Shown here one piece after another: positions 1-5,359 of a stretch of DNA of 7,719 nucleotides. The first letter of the stretch is position 1. The number at the start of each line of letters is the position of its first letter. A model generated the notes under the pieces. The model had not been told where the DNA came from, did not search any database, and saw nothing but the letters and a program-made list of their open reading frames with translations. The stretch comes from Spirochaetaceae bacterium (lineage in GTDB: Bacteria > Spirochaetota > Spirochaetia > Treponematales > Breznakiellaceae). The stretch covers positions 1 to 7,719 of the forward strand of contig JAIRPH010000223.1 of the NCBI GenBank assembly GCA_031257135.1, written 5' to 3'. Made by a program: the position numbers and the translations under genes.

Positions 1-33
1 GTTATAGCGTAACGAAATAGTTCTTTCCTTCAT

Positions 34-53
34 TGTGGATAACTTGTGGATAA
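34..53 (-). promoter_or_regulatory. Tandem pair of consensus DnaA boxes
   Basis: Positions 34-42 and 45-53 both read TGTGGATAA, which is TTATCCACA on the minus strand, the exact E. coli R-type DnaA box. The two copies have the same orientation and start 11 bp apart, about one helical turn. DnaA bound here could mark part of a replication origin or regulate the promoter at 92-121. No dnaA or dnaN is visible to the right, and the sequence to the left is not available. The motif match is seen directly; binding is inferred. Confidence 0.55.
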
Positions 54-91
54 CTCGTAAAAAAATCCGCAAGGGCGTCGCCGGTCTATTG

Positions 92-121
92 TTGACAAGC
101 AAAACCGCCGCCGGATATATT
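92..121 (+). promoter_or_regulatory. Sigma-70-type promoter upstream of the DUF6941 gene
   Basis: A perfect -35 (TTGACA, 92-97) is followed after 18 bp by TATATT (116-121), a 5/6 match to the -10. Transcription would begin near 128, leaving a leader of about 50 nt before the ATG at 178. It lies some 40 bp downstream of the two DnaA boxes, so DnaA could influence it. Confidence 0.6.
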
Positions 122-177
122 AAACCTCGGATTGCTTTGTTTTAGATTTTAGATTATCATGGTAACTATACCGATGT

Positions 178-564
178 ATGAGAATAGAATTATTTACATT
201 TTGTGACTACGCTCAAGAAAACGGGGGGAAATTGACCATTGTGGGGACCTTTGACACGATTATTTCCCGCAATTTTCCCTGTATTCACCCCCAGCTTTCG
301 GTAGTTATAAGGATTCGTTTTGACATTTGGGAGTTTTCCCTGCATACCTTTAGGATTGAAACGAGAGACCTCAATGGAGAAATGAGTATGGATGCCATCA
401 GCGGCAATGTAGACGTTAAAGGAGCGGGCAACGCTACTGCGGTATCTCATCTGGTTTTTACTATTTCCAATCTCCGGTTTAAACGGAGCGGAGTAGTTAA
501 TTTCATTTTATATGTTGACAATAAAGAAGTCTACTCGATTCCGCTTCACGTCAGACAGGGATAG
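178..564 (+). CDS. DUF6941-like small protein of unknown function
   Basis: This 128-residue protein has no signal peptide or membrane segment and is probably cytoplasmic. Its N-terminus (MRIELFTFCDYAQ, then GKLTIVGTFDTI around residues 17-28) matches my recollection of the DUF6941 family, which has no established function. The rest alternates hydrophobic and polar residues, as expected for a beta-sandwich fold. The length is normal for the family, so the gene seems intact. The family N-terminus fixes the ATG at 178, the only in-frame ATG before an upstream stop at 163-165. There is no Shine-Dalgarno site. A 15-codon reading frame starting at 159 overlaps the start in another frame, and a weak TATACC at 167-172 sits just before the ATG. 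It appears to be transcribed alone from the promoter at 92-121. Family recognition is from memory; function is unknown. Confidence 0.8.
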   Translation: MRIELFTFCDYAQENGGKLTIVGTFDTIISRNFPCIHPQLSVVIRIRFDIWEFSLHTFRIETRDLNGEMSMDAISGNVDVKGAGNATAVSHLVFTISNLRFKRSGVVNFILYVDNKEVYSIPLHVRQG

Positions 565-590
565 TCATTCATCGCCGAATGTGATACACT
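562..590 (+). promoter_or_regulatory. Weak candidate promoter for the amino-acid transporter genes
   Basis: TAGTCA (562-567, 4/6 to the -35) and TACACT (585-590, 4/6 to the -10) are 17 bp apart, and a TG at 582-583 gives an extended -10. The start point would fall near 597, at the base of the hairpin at 597-620. It overlaps the stop codon of the preceding gene. The match is modest. Confidence 0.3.
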
Positions 591-596
591 GCAAAA

Positions 597-620
597 ACGG
601 GCGTCCCTAGAGAAGCCCGT
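597..620 (-). terminator. Hairpin with U-tract on the minus strand; leader stem-loop on the plus strand
   Basis: ACGGGC (597-602) pairs perfectly with GCCCGT (615-620) around a 12-nt loop. On the minus strand the stem is followed by five T, the form of a short intrinsic terminator. On the plus strand it is followed by six A, so it would not terminate the DUF6941 transcript. No minus-strand gene is seen upstream of it, so it may block antisense transcripts. Alternatively it may serve as a 5' stem-loop for the transporter mRNA. Confidence 0.35.
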
Positions 621-655
621 AAAAAAGACAATCCTGAAATCGAGGAGGAAACAAG

Positions 656-1492
656 ATGAAACGATTGATGATAGTAGGGTTCTGCGCGCTCGTCGCCCTG
701 AACGGTCTATGGGCCGCCGCCAAGAAGGATGCCCCCAAGTCCAATCCGTCGGCTTCAGCGTCAGCCGACAACTCATGGGAGGCTGTGCGCGCCAAGAAAA
801 AATTGGTCCTGGGATTGGACGATTCGTTCCCGCCTATGGGGTTCCGCAACGAAGCCAACGAAATCGTAGGATACGATATTGATTTGGCTAAGGAAGTAGC
901 CCGTCGGCTGGGAATTGAGCTGGTCCCTCAGCCTATCGACTGGAACGCCAAAGAGCAGGAACTGAATACCGGAGAAATCGACTGTATCTGGAACGGATTC
1001 ACCATCACCGAGGAACGGAAGCAGAATATTCTCTATTCGCCGCCGTACCTCAGAAACGCTCAGGTAATCGTAGTGAAGGCGGACTCTTCGGTTCAGAGCC
1101 TTGCAGACCTTGCGGGAAAGACAATAGGAACTCAGGCGGGGTCTTCCTCGGTTGACGCCATTGACCGGGCTTCTCAGTTTAAGTCGAGCCTGAAAGACGT
1201 AGTCGAGTATAAGGATTTTCTCACCGCCCTGATGGACTTGGACATCGGCGGCATCGACGCGGTGGTTATCGACCTAGTGGTCGCCAACGATAATATCAAC
1301 CGCTCAGGCAAACCCTTCCGTATGCTGGCGGAAACTCTGGGAGAAGAAGAATTCGGCATAGGCTTCCGCAAAACCGATAAGGCTCTAGCCGAAAAAGTTT
1401 GGGCTACCCTCTTGGACATGGCGAAAGACGGTACCGTCGCCGCCATCGCCGTTCAATGGATGGGCGCGGATATTTCCATTATCGGGAAATAG
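656..1492 (+). CDS. Polar amino-acid ABC transporter, periplasmic substrate-binding protein
   Basis: This 278-residue protein should capture an amino acid in the periplasm and deliver it to the permease encoded 3 bp downstream. Residues 1-21 form a signal peptide with a basic start, a hydrophobic core and AAA near the cleavage site. There is no lipobox cysteine, so it should be soluble. A Ser/Ala-rich linker (about 29-40) precedes the SBP_bac_3 fold (about 49-270), with VGYDIDLAKEVARRLG at 71-86. By alignment from memory to HisJ, Arg121 in TITEER matches Arg77, which holds the ligand carboxylate, and Asp206 matches Asp161, which holds the amino group. An alpha-amino acid ligand is therefore likely. 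HisJ serines 69 and 70 are Asn113 and Gly114 here, so side-chain specificity cannot be read. A strong AGGAGG site (643-648), 7 nt before the ATG, supports the start. Confidence 0.93.
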   Translation: MKRLMIVGFCALVALNGLWAAAKKDAPKSNPSASASADNSWEAVRAKKKLVLGLDDSFPPMGFRNEANEIVGYDIDLAKEVARRLGIELVPQPIDWNAKEQELNTGEIDCIWNGFTITEERKQNILYSPPYLRNAQVIVVKADSSVQSLADLAGKTIGTQAGSSSVDAIDRASQFKSSLKDVVEYKDFLTALMDLDIGGIDAVVIDLVVANDNINRSGKPFRMLAETLGEEEFGIGFRKTDKALAEKVWATLLDMAKDGTVAAIAVQWMGADISIIGK

Positions 1493-1495
1493 CGG

Positions 1496-2188
1496 ATGAT
1501 CGGCGTTATGCTCCAGGGCGCAGGGGTATCTCTGGAGGTATTTTTCCTCACCCTGCTATTTTCCCTGCCCCTAGCGTTGCCGATAGCCTTCGGACGAATG
1601 TCGAAAAATAGAGTCCTCCGCGGGACAGTTACCGTATATCTGCTGATCATGCGGGGAACTCCGCTTATTTTACAGCTTATTTTTATTTATTTCGCCCCTA
1701 AGTATTTCTATCAATTTCTCAACGATTCCTTCGCCGGCATGATCGCGTCCCCGGGGTTTTGGCGAGGGGTCAAGTCTATCCTGTCTTACAACCGGTTTAC
1801 CGCGGTTATCATTGCCTTTTCCCTGAATTACGCGGCTTATTTTGCGGAAATTTACCGAGGCGGCATCGAATCTATTCCCAAAGGACAGTATGAAGCCGCG
1901 AAGGTACTGGGCTTTACCCGTCCGCAGACCTTCGGACGTATCGTACTGCCTCAAGTTGTCAAGCGAATCCTACCGTCCGCCGGCAACGAGGTGATTACCC
2001 TCGTGAAGGATACCGCACTGGCGCAAGTCATAGGCGTGGCGGAACTCTTTCATGCCGCGCAAAACGCCGCATCCAGAGAATTTTCCACTACGCCTATCTT
2101 TATAGCCGGAGTTTTTTACTTCACTATGAATTGGGCGGTTTCCCTCATATTCACTTGGGGCGAAAAAAAGCTCTCTTATTATTGGTAG
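1496..2188 (+). CDS. Polar amino-acid ABC transporter, HisM/GlnP-type permease
   Basis: This 230-residue inner-membrane protein belongs to the BPD_transp_1 family and forms the channel of an amino-acid importer. Features in order are a first membrane segment at about 11-33, a second at about 46-66 that includes the subfamily mark RGTPLILQL (53-61), a third at about 101-120, the EAA loop that docks the ATPase (EAAKVLGFTRPQ from 133, with Gly139 and LPQ at 151-153), and further hydrophobic stretches near 165-185 and 201-220. The stretch between the second and third segments (about 67-100) seems rather long. The ATG lies 3 bp after the binding-protein stop, with no strong ribosome site, so translational coupling is likely. 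The intact EAA loop predicts an ATPase partner, but none follows: the next gene is on the opposite strand. A shared or distant ATPase is inferred. Confidence 0.92.
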   Translation: MIGVMLQGAGVSLEVFFLTLLFSLPLALPIAFGRMSKNRVLRGTVTVYLLIMRGTPLILQLIFIYFAPKYFYQFLNDSFAGMIASPGFWRGVKSILSYNRFTAVIIAFSLNYAAYFAEIYRGGIESIPKGQYEAAKVLGFTRPQTFGRIVLPQVVKRILPSAGNEVITLVKDTALAQVIGVAELFHAAQNAASREFSTTPIFIAGVFYFTMNWAVSLIFTWGEKKLSYYW

Positions 2189-2338
2189 TTCTGACGCCGG
2201 CCGCGCGAAAATCGCCGCATACAAATTAAAATGTTCAGACTCTTTAAGGTTATTGAACCGGCCATTTTTCTCCAGTTGTTCCAATACGTCTTTCAGGACG
2301 CGTTCAAAATCTTCTTTGCAGAGACGTCGGCATAACGC
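2189..2338. other. 150-bp gap between convergent genes with a coding-like minus-strand stretch
   Basis: This gap separates the end of the permease gene from the end of xdhC. I see no strong terminator for either gene, although two convergent genes would be expected to have one. Read on the minus strand in the xdhC frame just past its stop, it stays open and gives a charged, helix-like run including CKEDFERVLKDVLEQLEKNG. It has no ATG and no ribosome site. It may be a gene remnant or chance. A 34-codon plus-strand frame (2231-2335) also fits here but has no ribosome site. Confidence 0.3.
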
Positions 2339-2827
2339 TTAAATCTGCGAAGGATGAGCGCGCGCTATCGCCGTTTTGACGGCTTTCAGGATATTCTCGT
2401 AACCGGTACAGCGGCAGAGATGTCCTGACAGGAGTTTCCGCAGTTCATCGTCGGTATAGCGGCGATGACTGCGGACAAGCTCATGCGCGGTCAGCAGAAA
2501 TCCGGGAGTGCAAAACCCGCATTGAATCGCTCCTTCGTCAACAAAGGCTTGCTGTACCGGCGAAAGTTCGCCGGCAGGTCCGGCAAGCCCTTCCGCGGTG
2601 AGAATCTCTTTTCCGTCAGCCCATACCGCAAGGTATATGCAGGAATTCACGCTTTCGCCGTCGATGAGTACCGTACAAGCTCCGCATTCTCCGGCTTCAC
2701 AGCCTTTTTTGACGCTGGTAAGGCGGTATTCTTTTCTCAGCATATCCGCCAGAGAAGCCCGTACATCTACCATTGTTTCCGTAGGCTTTCCGTTTATCAC
2801 ACAGCGCACTAACGCCCATTGAATCAT
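2339..2827 (-). CDS. xdhC: Xanthine dehydrogenase-type [2Fe-2S] subunit (XdhC-like)
   Basis: This 162-residue subunit passes electrons from a molybdenum site to FAD in xanthine dehydrogenase-family hydroxylases. The N-terminal plant-ferredoxin domain holds one cluster with Cys43, Cys48, Cys51 and Cys63 (CEAGECGACT at 43-52). The C-terminal helical domain holds the second with Cys103, Cys106 (QCGFCTPG), Cys138 and Cys140 (CRCTGY). All eight ligands are present, and the length is normal for a separate small subunit (E. coli XdhC is about 159 residues). There is no signal peptide, so it is cytoplasmic. Its ATG overlaps the xdhB stop as ATGA, and an AGGAGG (2834-2839, minus strand) lies 6 nt before it, so both are made from one mRNA. 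The symbol follows E. coli naming, where XdhA is the molybdenum subunit. Related enzymes act on purines, nicotinate or CO; the XdhB resemblance favours a purine. Confidence 0.9.
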   Translation of the reverse strand: MIQWALVRCVINGKPTETMVDVRASLADMLRKEYRLTSVKKGCEAGECGACTVLIDGESVNSCIYLAVWADGKEILTAEGLAGPAGELSPVQQAFVDEGAIQCGFCTPGFLLTAHELVRSHRRYTDDELRKLLSGHLCRCTGYENILKAVKTAIARAHPSQI

Positions 2828-3699
2828 AACGAACCTCCTGCATTGAGTATCGCCTGTTTTAAAGCTCGTTTGGTAAGCTCTTCCGCTAGGTGAAGCCGGA
2901 ATTCCCGGCTTGCCCGCCAGCTTGAGCGGGGATTAACTTCTGATCGAGAGGCGCCGCCTGCGATAGCTATGGTTTCCTGATTTACCGGTTTCCCGCGGAG
3001 AAGATGTTCGGTTTCCCGAATCCGCAACGGAACGGGACCTGCAACGCCGAAGGATATTCGAACATCTTCGATGGTATGAGACGAAAGCCGGACGTTCGCC
3101 GAACAACCCAGTATTGCAATATCCAGCGCGTTTCGCAGGGCGTATTTTATGTAATGACCGTAATAGCCTTCGTAACGTTGTTTAGGTATGAGAATCGCCG
3201 TAAGCAGTTCGTCATGGTTTAGCGCGGTTTTTCCGGCGTCTCGGTAGTGTTTTTCGATAGGCACCGAGCGGACGCCCTCAAGACCGGTATATTCGAGGAC
3301 TGCGTCCCATGCCATGAGGGTTGAGGCGGTATCGGCGGAGCTAACGCCGTTGCAGATATTGCCGCCGATAGTGCCGGCGTTTCGGATTTGAGGACCGCCT
3401 ACCTGATCGGCCGCGTGGGACAGCGCGGCGATATGCCGCTGAATCAGGGGGTCTCTGGTAATGCGGGAAAAGCTTGTAAGAGGACCTATCCGAAGGGTCT
3501 CGTCCGGGTCTAAGGAGATTCCCCGCAGTTCATCGAGTTTTCGGATGCTCACCAGCTCGCAACCGGCGAGCCGTCCTTCCCGGATGCGGATCAGCACGTC
3601 CGTTCCGCCGGCTATGATCCGAGCCTGCGGATGTTCCTGCAACAATGCCGCCGCCTGAGGCACGGTTTCCGCCTCGTACAAGGCTTTAATATCGTACAT
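2824..3699 (-). CDS. xdhB: Xanthine dehydrogenase-type FAD-binding subunit (XdhB-like)
   Basis: This 291-residue cytoplasmic flavoprotein takes electrons from the [2Fe-2S] subunit and reduces NAD+ or another acceptor. The FAD_binding_5 domain (about 1-170) has both FAD pyrophosphate motifs, AGGTDVL (30-36) and GGNICNGVSSADT (112-124). The CO_deh_flav_C domain (about 176-285) ends with SSWRASREFRLHLAEELTKR, close to what I recall of E. coli XdhB (292 residues), so an XdhB assignment is better than a general one. I place the start at ATG 3699, not the TTG at 3789, because the extra 30 residues are hydrophobic, are foreign to the family and run through a TATAAT. There is no Shine-Dalgarno site; the -10 lies 6 nt before the ATG, suggesting a leaderless mRNA. 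xdhC follows with a 4-nt overlap. No molybdenum subunit gene is nearby. Confidence 0.92.
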   Translation of the reverse strand: MYDIKALYEAETVPQAAALLQEHPQARIIAGGTDVLIRIREGRLAGCELVSIRKLDELRGISLDPDETLRIGPLTSFSRITRDPLIQRHIAALSHAADQVGGPQIRNAGTIGGNICNGVSSADTASTLMAWDAVLEYTGLEGVRSVPIEKHYRDAGKTALNHDELLTAILIPKQRYEGYYGHYIKYALRNALDIAILGCSANVRLSSHTIEDVRISFGVAGPVPLRIRETEHLLRGKPVNQETIAIAGGASRSEVNPRSSWRASREFRLHLAEELTKRALKQAILNAGGSL

Positions 3700-3705
3700 A
3701 GTAGT

Positions 3706-3735
3706 ATTATAAGCCGGAAACAAGGTAACAAACAA
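3706..3735 (-). promoter_or_regulatory. xdhBC promoter with -10 next to the start codon
   Basis: On the minus strand a perfect TATAAT (3706-3711) is preceded after 18 bp by TTGTTT (3730-3735, 3/6 to the -35). Six bases separate the -10 from the ATG at 3699, so transcription should begin at or within about 2 nt of the A of the start codon. An octamer repeat (TAACAAAC at 3726-3733 and 3741-3748) overlaps the -35 region and could bind a regulator. Confidence 0.6.
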
Positions 3736-3748
3736 GGGCTTAACAAAC
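3726..3748 (+). repeat. Direct octamer repeat over the xdhB -35 region
   Basis: TAACAAAC occurs at 3726-3733 and 3741-3748, in the same orientation with starts 15 bp apart. The first copy overlaps the proposed -35 of xdhB and the second lies just upstream of it. The position suits an activator or repressor site, but no regulator gene is present in the window. Confidence 0.35.
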
Positions 3749-3844
3749 GGAAAAAAGTTTCTCAAAGCGAGGCTTATGCGGAACAGCAATGTAGTTTTAC
3801 TGTTGAAGCTGTCGGCTGAATCCTAAGAGCTTGAGACATACGAG

Positions 3845-4510
3845 CTACCACTGCTTCGCAAGCTCATAATTTTCATATACCGCTAACATAAACATCATCA
3901 ATATATCCGCATAAGCCGTTGTATTCCAGCCTTTTCTGAGGTATACCGCGGGTTGTCTGTAGTATGCGATTATGCCGTATTCATCGCCGTTCAGGAGTAC
4001 CGTAAATCCGGCGTCGAATTCCCATCCGCTGTTTAAGTCGTTTTTATTTTTCGAGCGGTAGTTGCGGAAGACTACGTTCCCGATAGATTCATAATATATC
4101 GTAAGCTCCGCGTTCCGCATAAGCGGTATCGTTACTTCATATTGCAGTCCGCCTTTTTTCTGAAACCGCATATAGCGGCGATCCGTATATATGACGCTTG
4201 ACGTTAGTTTTAGTCCGGTTGCTTCTCCGATTATTTCGACTGCGTACTCAGGTTCGGCGTTGCCGCGGAACGTATAGACGCCTCCTTTCTGTTTTCGGTA
4301 AAGGGCTGATTCAGTTTCATAAGATGCCTGCTTTTTCTGCGTCAAGGTATAATTCAGTATTGAAATAGTTCGGTTTTTAAAAAACCAGAAACCGTCTTCA
4401 ACGGTTATCGGTATGACATCATAAGTGTCCGCGCTGTTATCTACATAGGTTTCAAATGAAACGCAACGGGTCAGCAAAAGAACCGCGACGATAATTACGG
4501 TAATACGCAT
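3845..4510 (-). CDS. Probable lipoprotein, family not recognised
   Basis: I do not recognise this 221-residue protein. A short basic start and hydrophobic core (residues 1-14) lead to LLTRC, so Cys16 is a plausible lipid-modification site. Arg just before the cysteine is unusual for a lipobox, though spirochaetal lipoboxes are known to be looser. An outer- or inner-membrane anchor facing the periplasm is inferred. The mature part is rich in Tyr, Phe and alternating polar/hydrophobic residues, consistent with mostly beta structure, and ends with a hydrophobic stretch near 203-213 (ILMMFMLAVYE) too short for a clear membrane segment. Cys16 is the only cysteine. The ATG at 4510 has no Shine-Dalgarno site but has a -10-like TATATT 7 nt upstream. 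The gene diverges from the deacetylase gene and lies 145 bp upstream of xdhB, which has its own promoter. Confidence 0.7.
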   Translation of the reverse strand: MRITVIIVAVLLLTRCVSFETYVDNSADTYDVIPITVEDGFWFFKNRTISILNYTLTQKKQASYETESALYRKQKGGVYTFRGNAEPEYAVEIIGEATGLKLTSSVIYTDRRYMRFQKKGGLQYEVTIPLMRNAELTIYYESIGNVVFRNYRSKNKNDLNSGWEFDAGFTVLLNGDEYGIIAYYRQPAVYLRKGWNTTAYADILMMFMLAVYENYELAKQW

Positions 4511-4517
4511 AATTTTA

Positions 4518-4547
4518 AATATAATAGTATCGCTGAAAAGCCTGCAA
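4518..4547 (-). promoter_or_regulatory. Promoter of the probable lipoprotein gene, close to its ATG
   Basis: On the minus strand TTGCAG (4542-4547, 4/6 to the -35) and TATATT (4518-4523, 5/6 to the -10) are 18 bp apart. Seven bases separate the -10 from the ATG at 4510, so the mRNA would be leaderless or nearly so. An overlapping TATTAT (4521-4526) with a 15-bp spacer is a poorer alternative. Confidence 0.45.
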
Positions 4548-4591
4548 TAGTTTTTCGGTTTTTTTGTAAATTATTTCTTGATAAAGTGAAA

Positions 4592-4614
4592 TATATAACC
4601 GAAATTGGTATATA
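4592..4614 (+). promoter_or_regulatory. Imperfect inverted repeat in the deacetylase leader
   Basis: TATATAACC (4592-4600) and GGTATATA (4607-4614) form an inverted repeat around GAAATT, with one extra A in the left arm. It ends at the AAGGAG ribosome site (4614-4619) of the deacetylase gene. It could be an operator or part of an AT-rich promoter; TATAAC (4594-4599) is a possible -10 without a good -35. This is inference only. Confidence 0.3.
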
Positions 4615-4626
4615 AGGAGTATCAGT

Positions 4627-5322
4627 ATGTTTCCAGACGGAAAAATGAAAGCCGTTACCCTCAGTTATGACGACGGAGTGGAACAAGATCGGAAACTGGT
4701 AGAGATTATCAACCGGTTTGGAATAAAAGCGACCTTCAATCTGAACAGCGGTATTCAAAGTAAAACCGCGCCGTTCTGCAAGAGAGACCTAGTGGTCCGC
4801 CGGATGAATGTACGGGATTTGCCCGAACTTTACGCTGGACATGAAATAGCGGTCCACGGACTTACCCACCCTCATCTTGAACAGCTTGACGAAGAAACCA
4901 TTCAAAACGAGCTTGAACAGGATAAGCTCAATCTTGAGCGGATTTTCAATACCAAAGTTGTAGGCATGGCGTATCCTTTTGGAACCTACAATGATCTGGT
5001 AATACAGACTGCTCTGCGCTGTAGACTGCGCTATGCCAGAGGCGTCGCCGATACTCACCGGTTTGCGATTCCCCAGAAGCCGGTAGAAAAGATGTCTTAC
5101 CAGCCTACGTGTCATCACAACGATCCGAATCTTCTGCCCTTAGCGGAACAGTTTCTGGCGATCAAGCCGGATAGACCGCAGGTTTTCTATCTCTGGGGAC
5201 ACAGTTACGAATTTGAAGCGGATCATACATGGCATATTTTAGAGGAGTTCTGCCGCTTAGTTGGCGGGCGGGACGATATTTTCTACGCCACCAACGCTCA
5301 GGCGTTACTCGAATCTGAATAG
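4627..5322 (+). CDS. Cytoplasmic NodB-like polysaccharide deacetylase (CE4)
   Basis: This 231-residue protein has the NodB fold of carbohydrate esterase family 4, metal-dependent enzymes that usually remove N-acetyl groups from amino sugars. Motif 1 is SYDDG (13-17), with Asp15 as likely catalytic base and Asp16 as metal ligand. Motif 2 is HGLTH (77-81), with metal ligands His77 and His81. Motif 3 is reduced to AYPFG (115-119): the usual RxPYG arginine is Ala115. His192 in LWGHSYE is the likely late catalytic histidine. There is no signal peptide or membrane segment, so it should act in the cytoplasm, unlike most peptidoglycan or chitin deacetylases. A soluble sugar or precursor is possible, but the substrate cannot be read. 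AAGGAG (4614-4619), 7 nt before the ATG, supports the start. The ABC ATPase gene follows after 37 bp and may be co-transcribed. Confidence 0.87.
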   Translation: MFPDGKMKAVTLSYDDGVEQDRKLVEIINRFGIKATFNLNSGIQSKTAPFCKRDLVVRRMNVRDLPELYAGHEIAVHGLTHPHLEQLDEETIQNELEQDKLNLERIFNTKVVGMAYPFGTYNDLVIQTALRCRLRYARGVADTHRFAIPQKPVEKMSYQPTCHHNDPNLLPLAEQFLAIKPDRPQVFYLWGHSYEFEADHTWHILEEFCRLVGGRDDIFYATNAQALLESE

Positions 5323-5347
5323 ATAAACCCGGGAACGCGCGCCGTTT

Positions 5348-5353
5348 TATAGT
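5348..5353 (+). promoter_or_regulatory. Possible -10 element next to the ABC ATPase start
   Basis: TATAGT (5/6 to the -10 consensus) ends 6 bases before the ATG at 5360, the same spacing as at xdhB. No good -35 is visible 16-18 bp upstream, so this is weaker than the minus-strand examples. The gene has no Shine-Dalgarno site. Read-through from the deacetylase gene is an alternative. Confidence 0.3.
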
Positions 5354-5359
5354 TACGCT

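Noticed and set aside
1970..2188. Minus-strand frame inside the amino-acid permease gene
   Set aside because: It is antisense to a well-supported permease, and its sequence there mirrors the permease codons. Only the part in 2189-2338 looks coding-like.
3700..3789. N-terminal extension of xdhB to the TTG at 3789
   Set aside because: The 30 extra residues do not resemble XdhB-type N-termini, the frame passes through a TATAAT element, and the ATG at 3699 gives the family's usual length.
3827..3865. Inverted repeat GAGCTTG/CAAGCTC at the lipoprotein gene end as a terminator
   Set aside because: The loop is 25 nt, the right arm lies within the gene's coding end, and no T-tract follows on the minus strand; folding there may occur, but termination is not supported.
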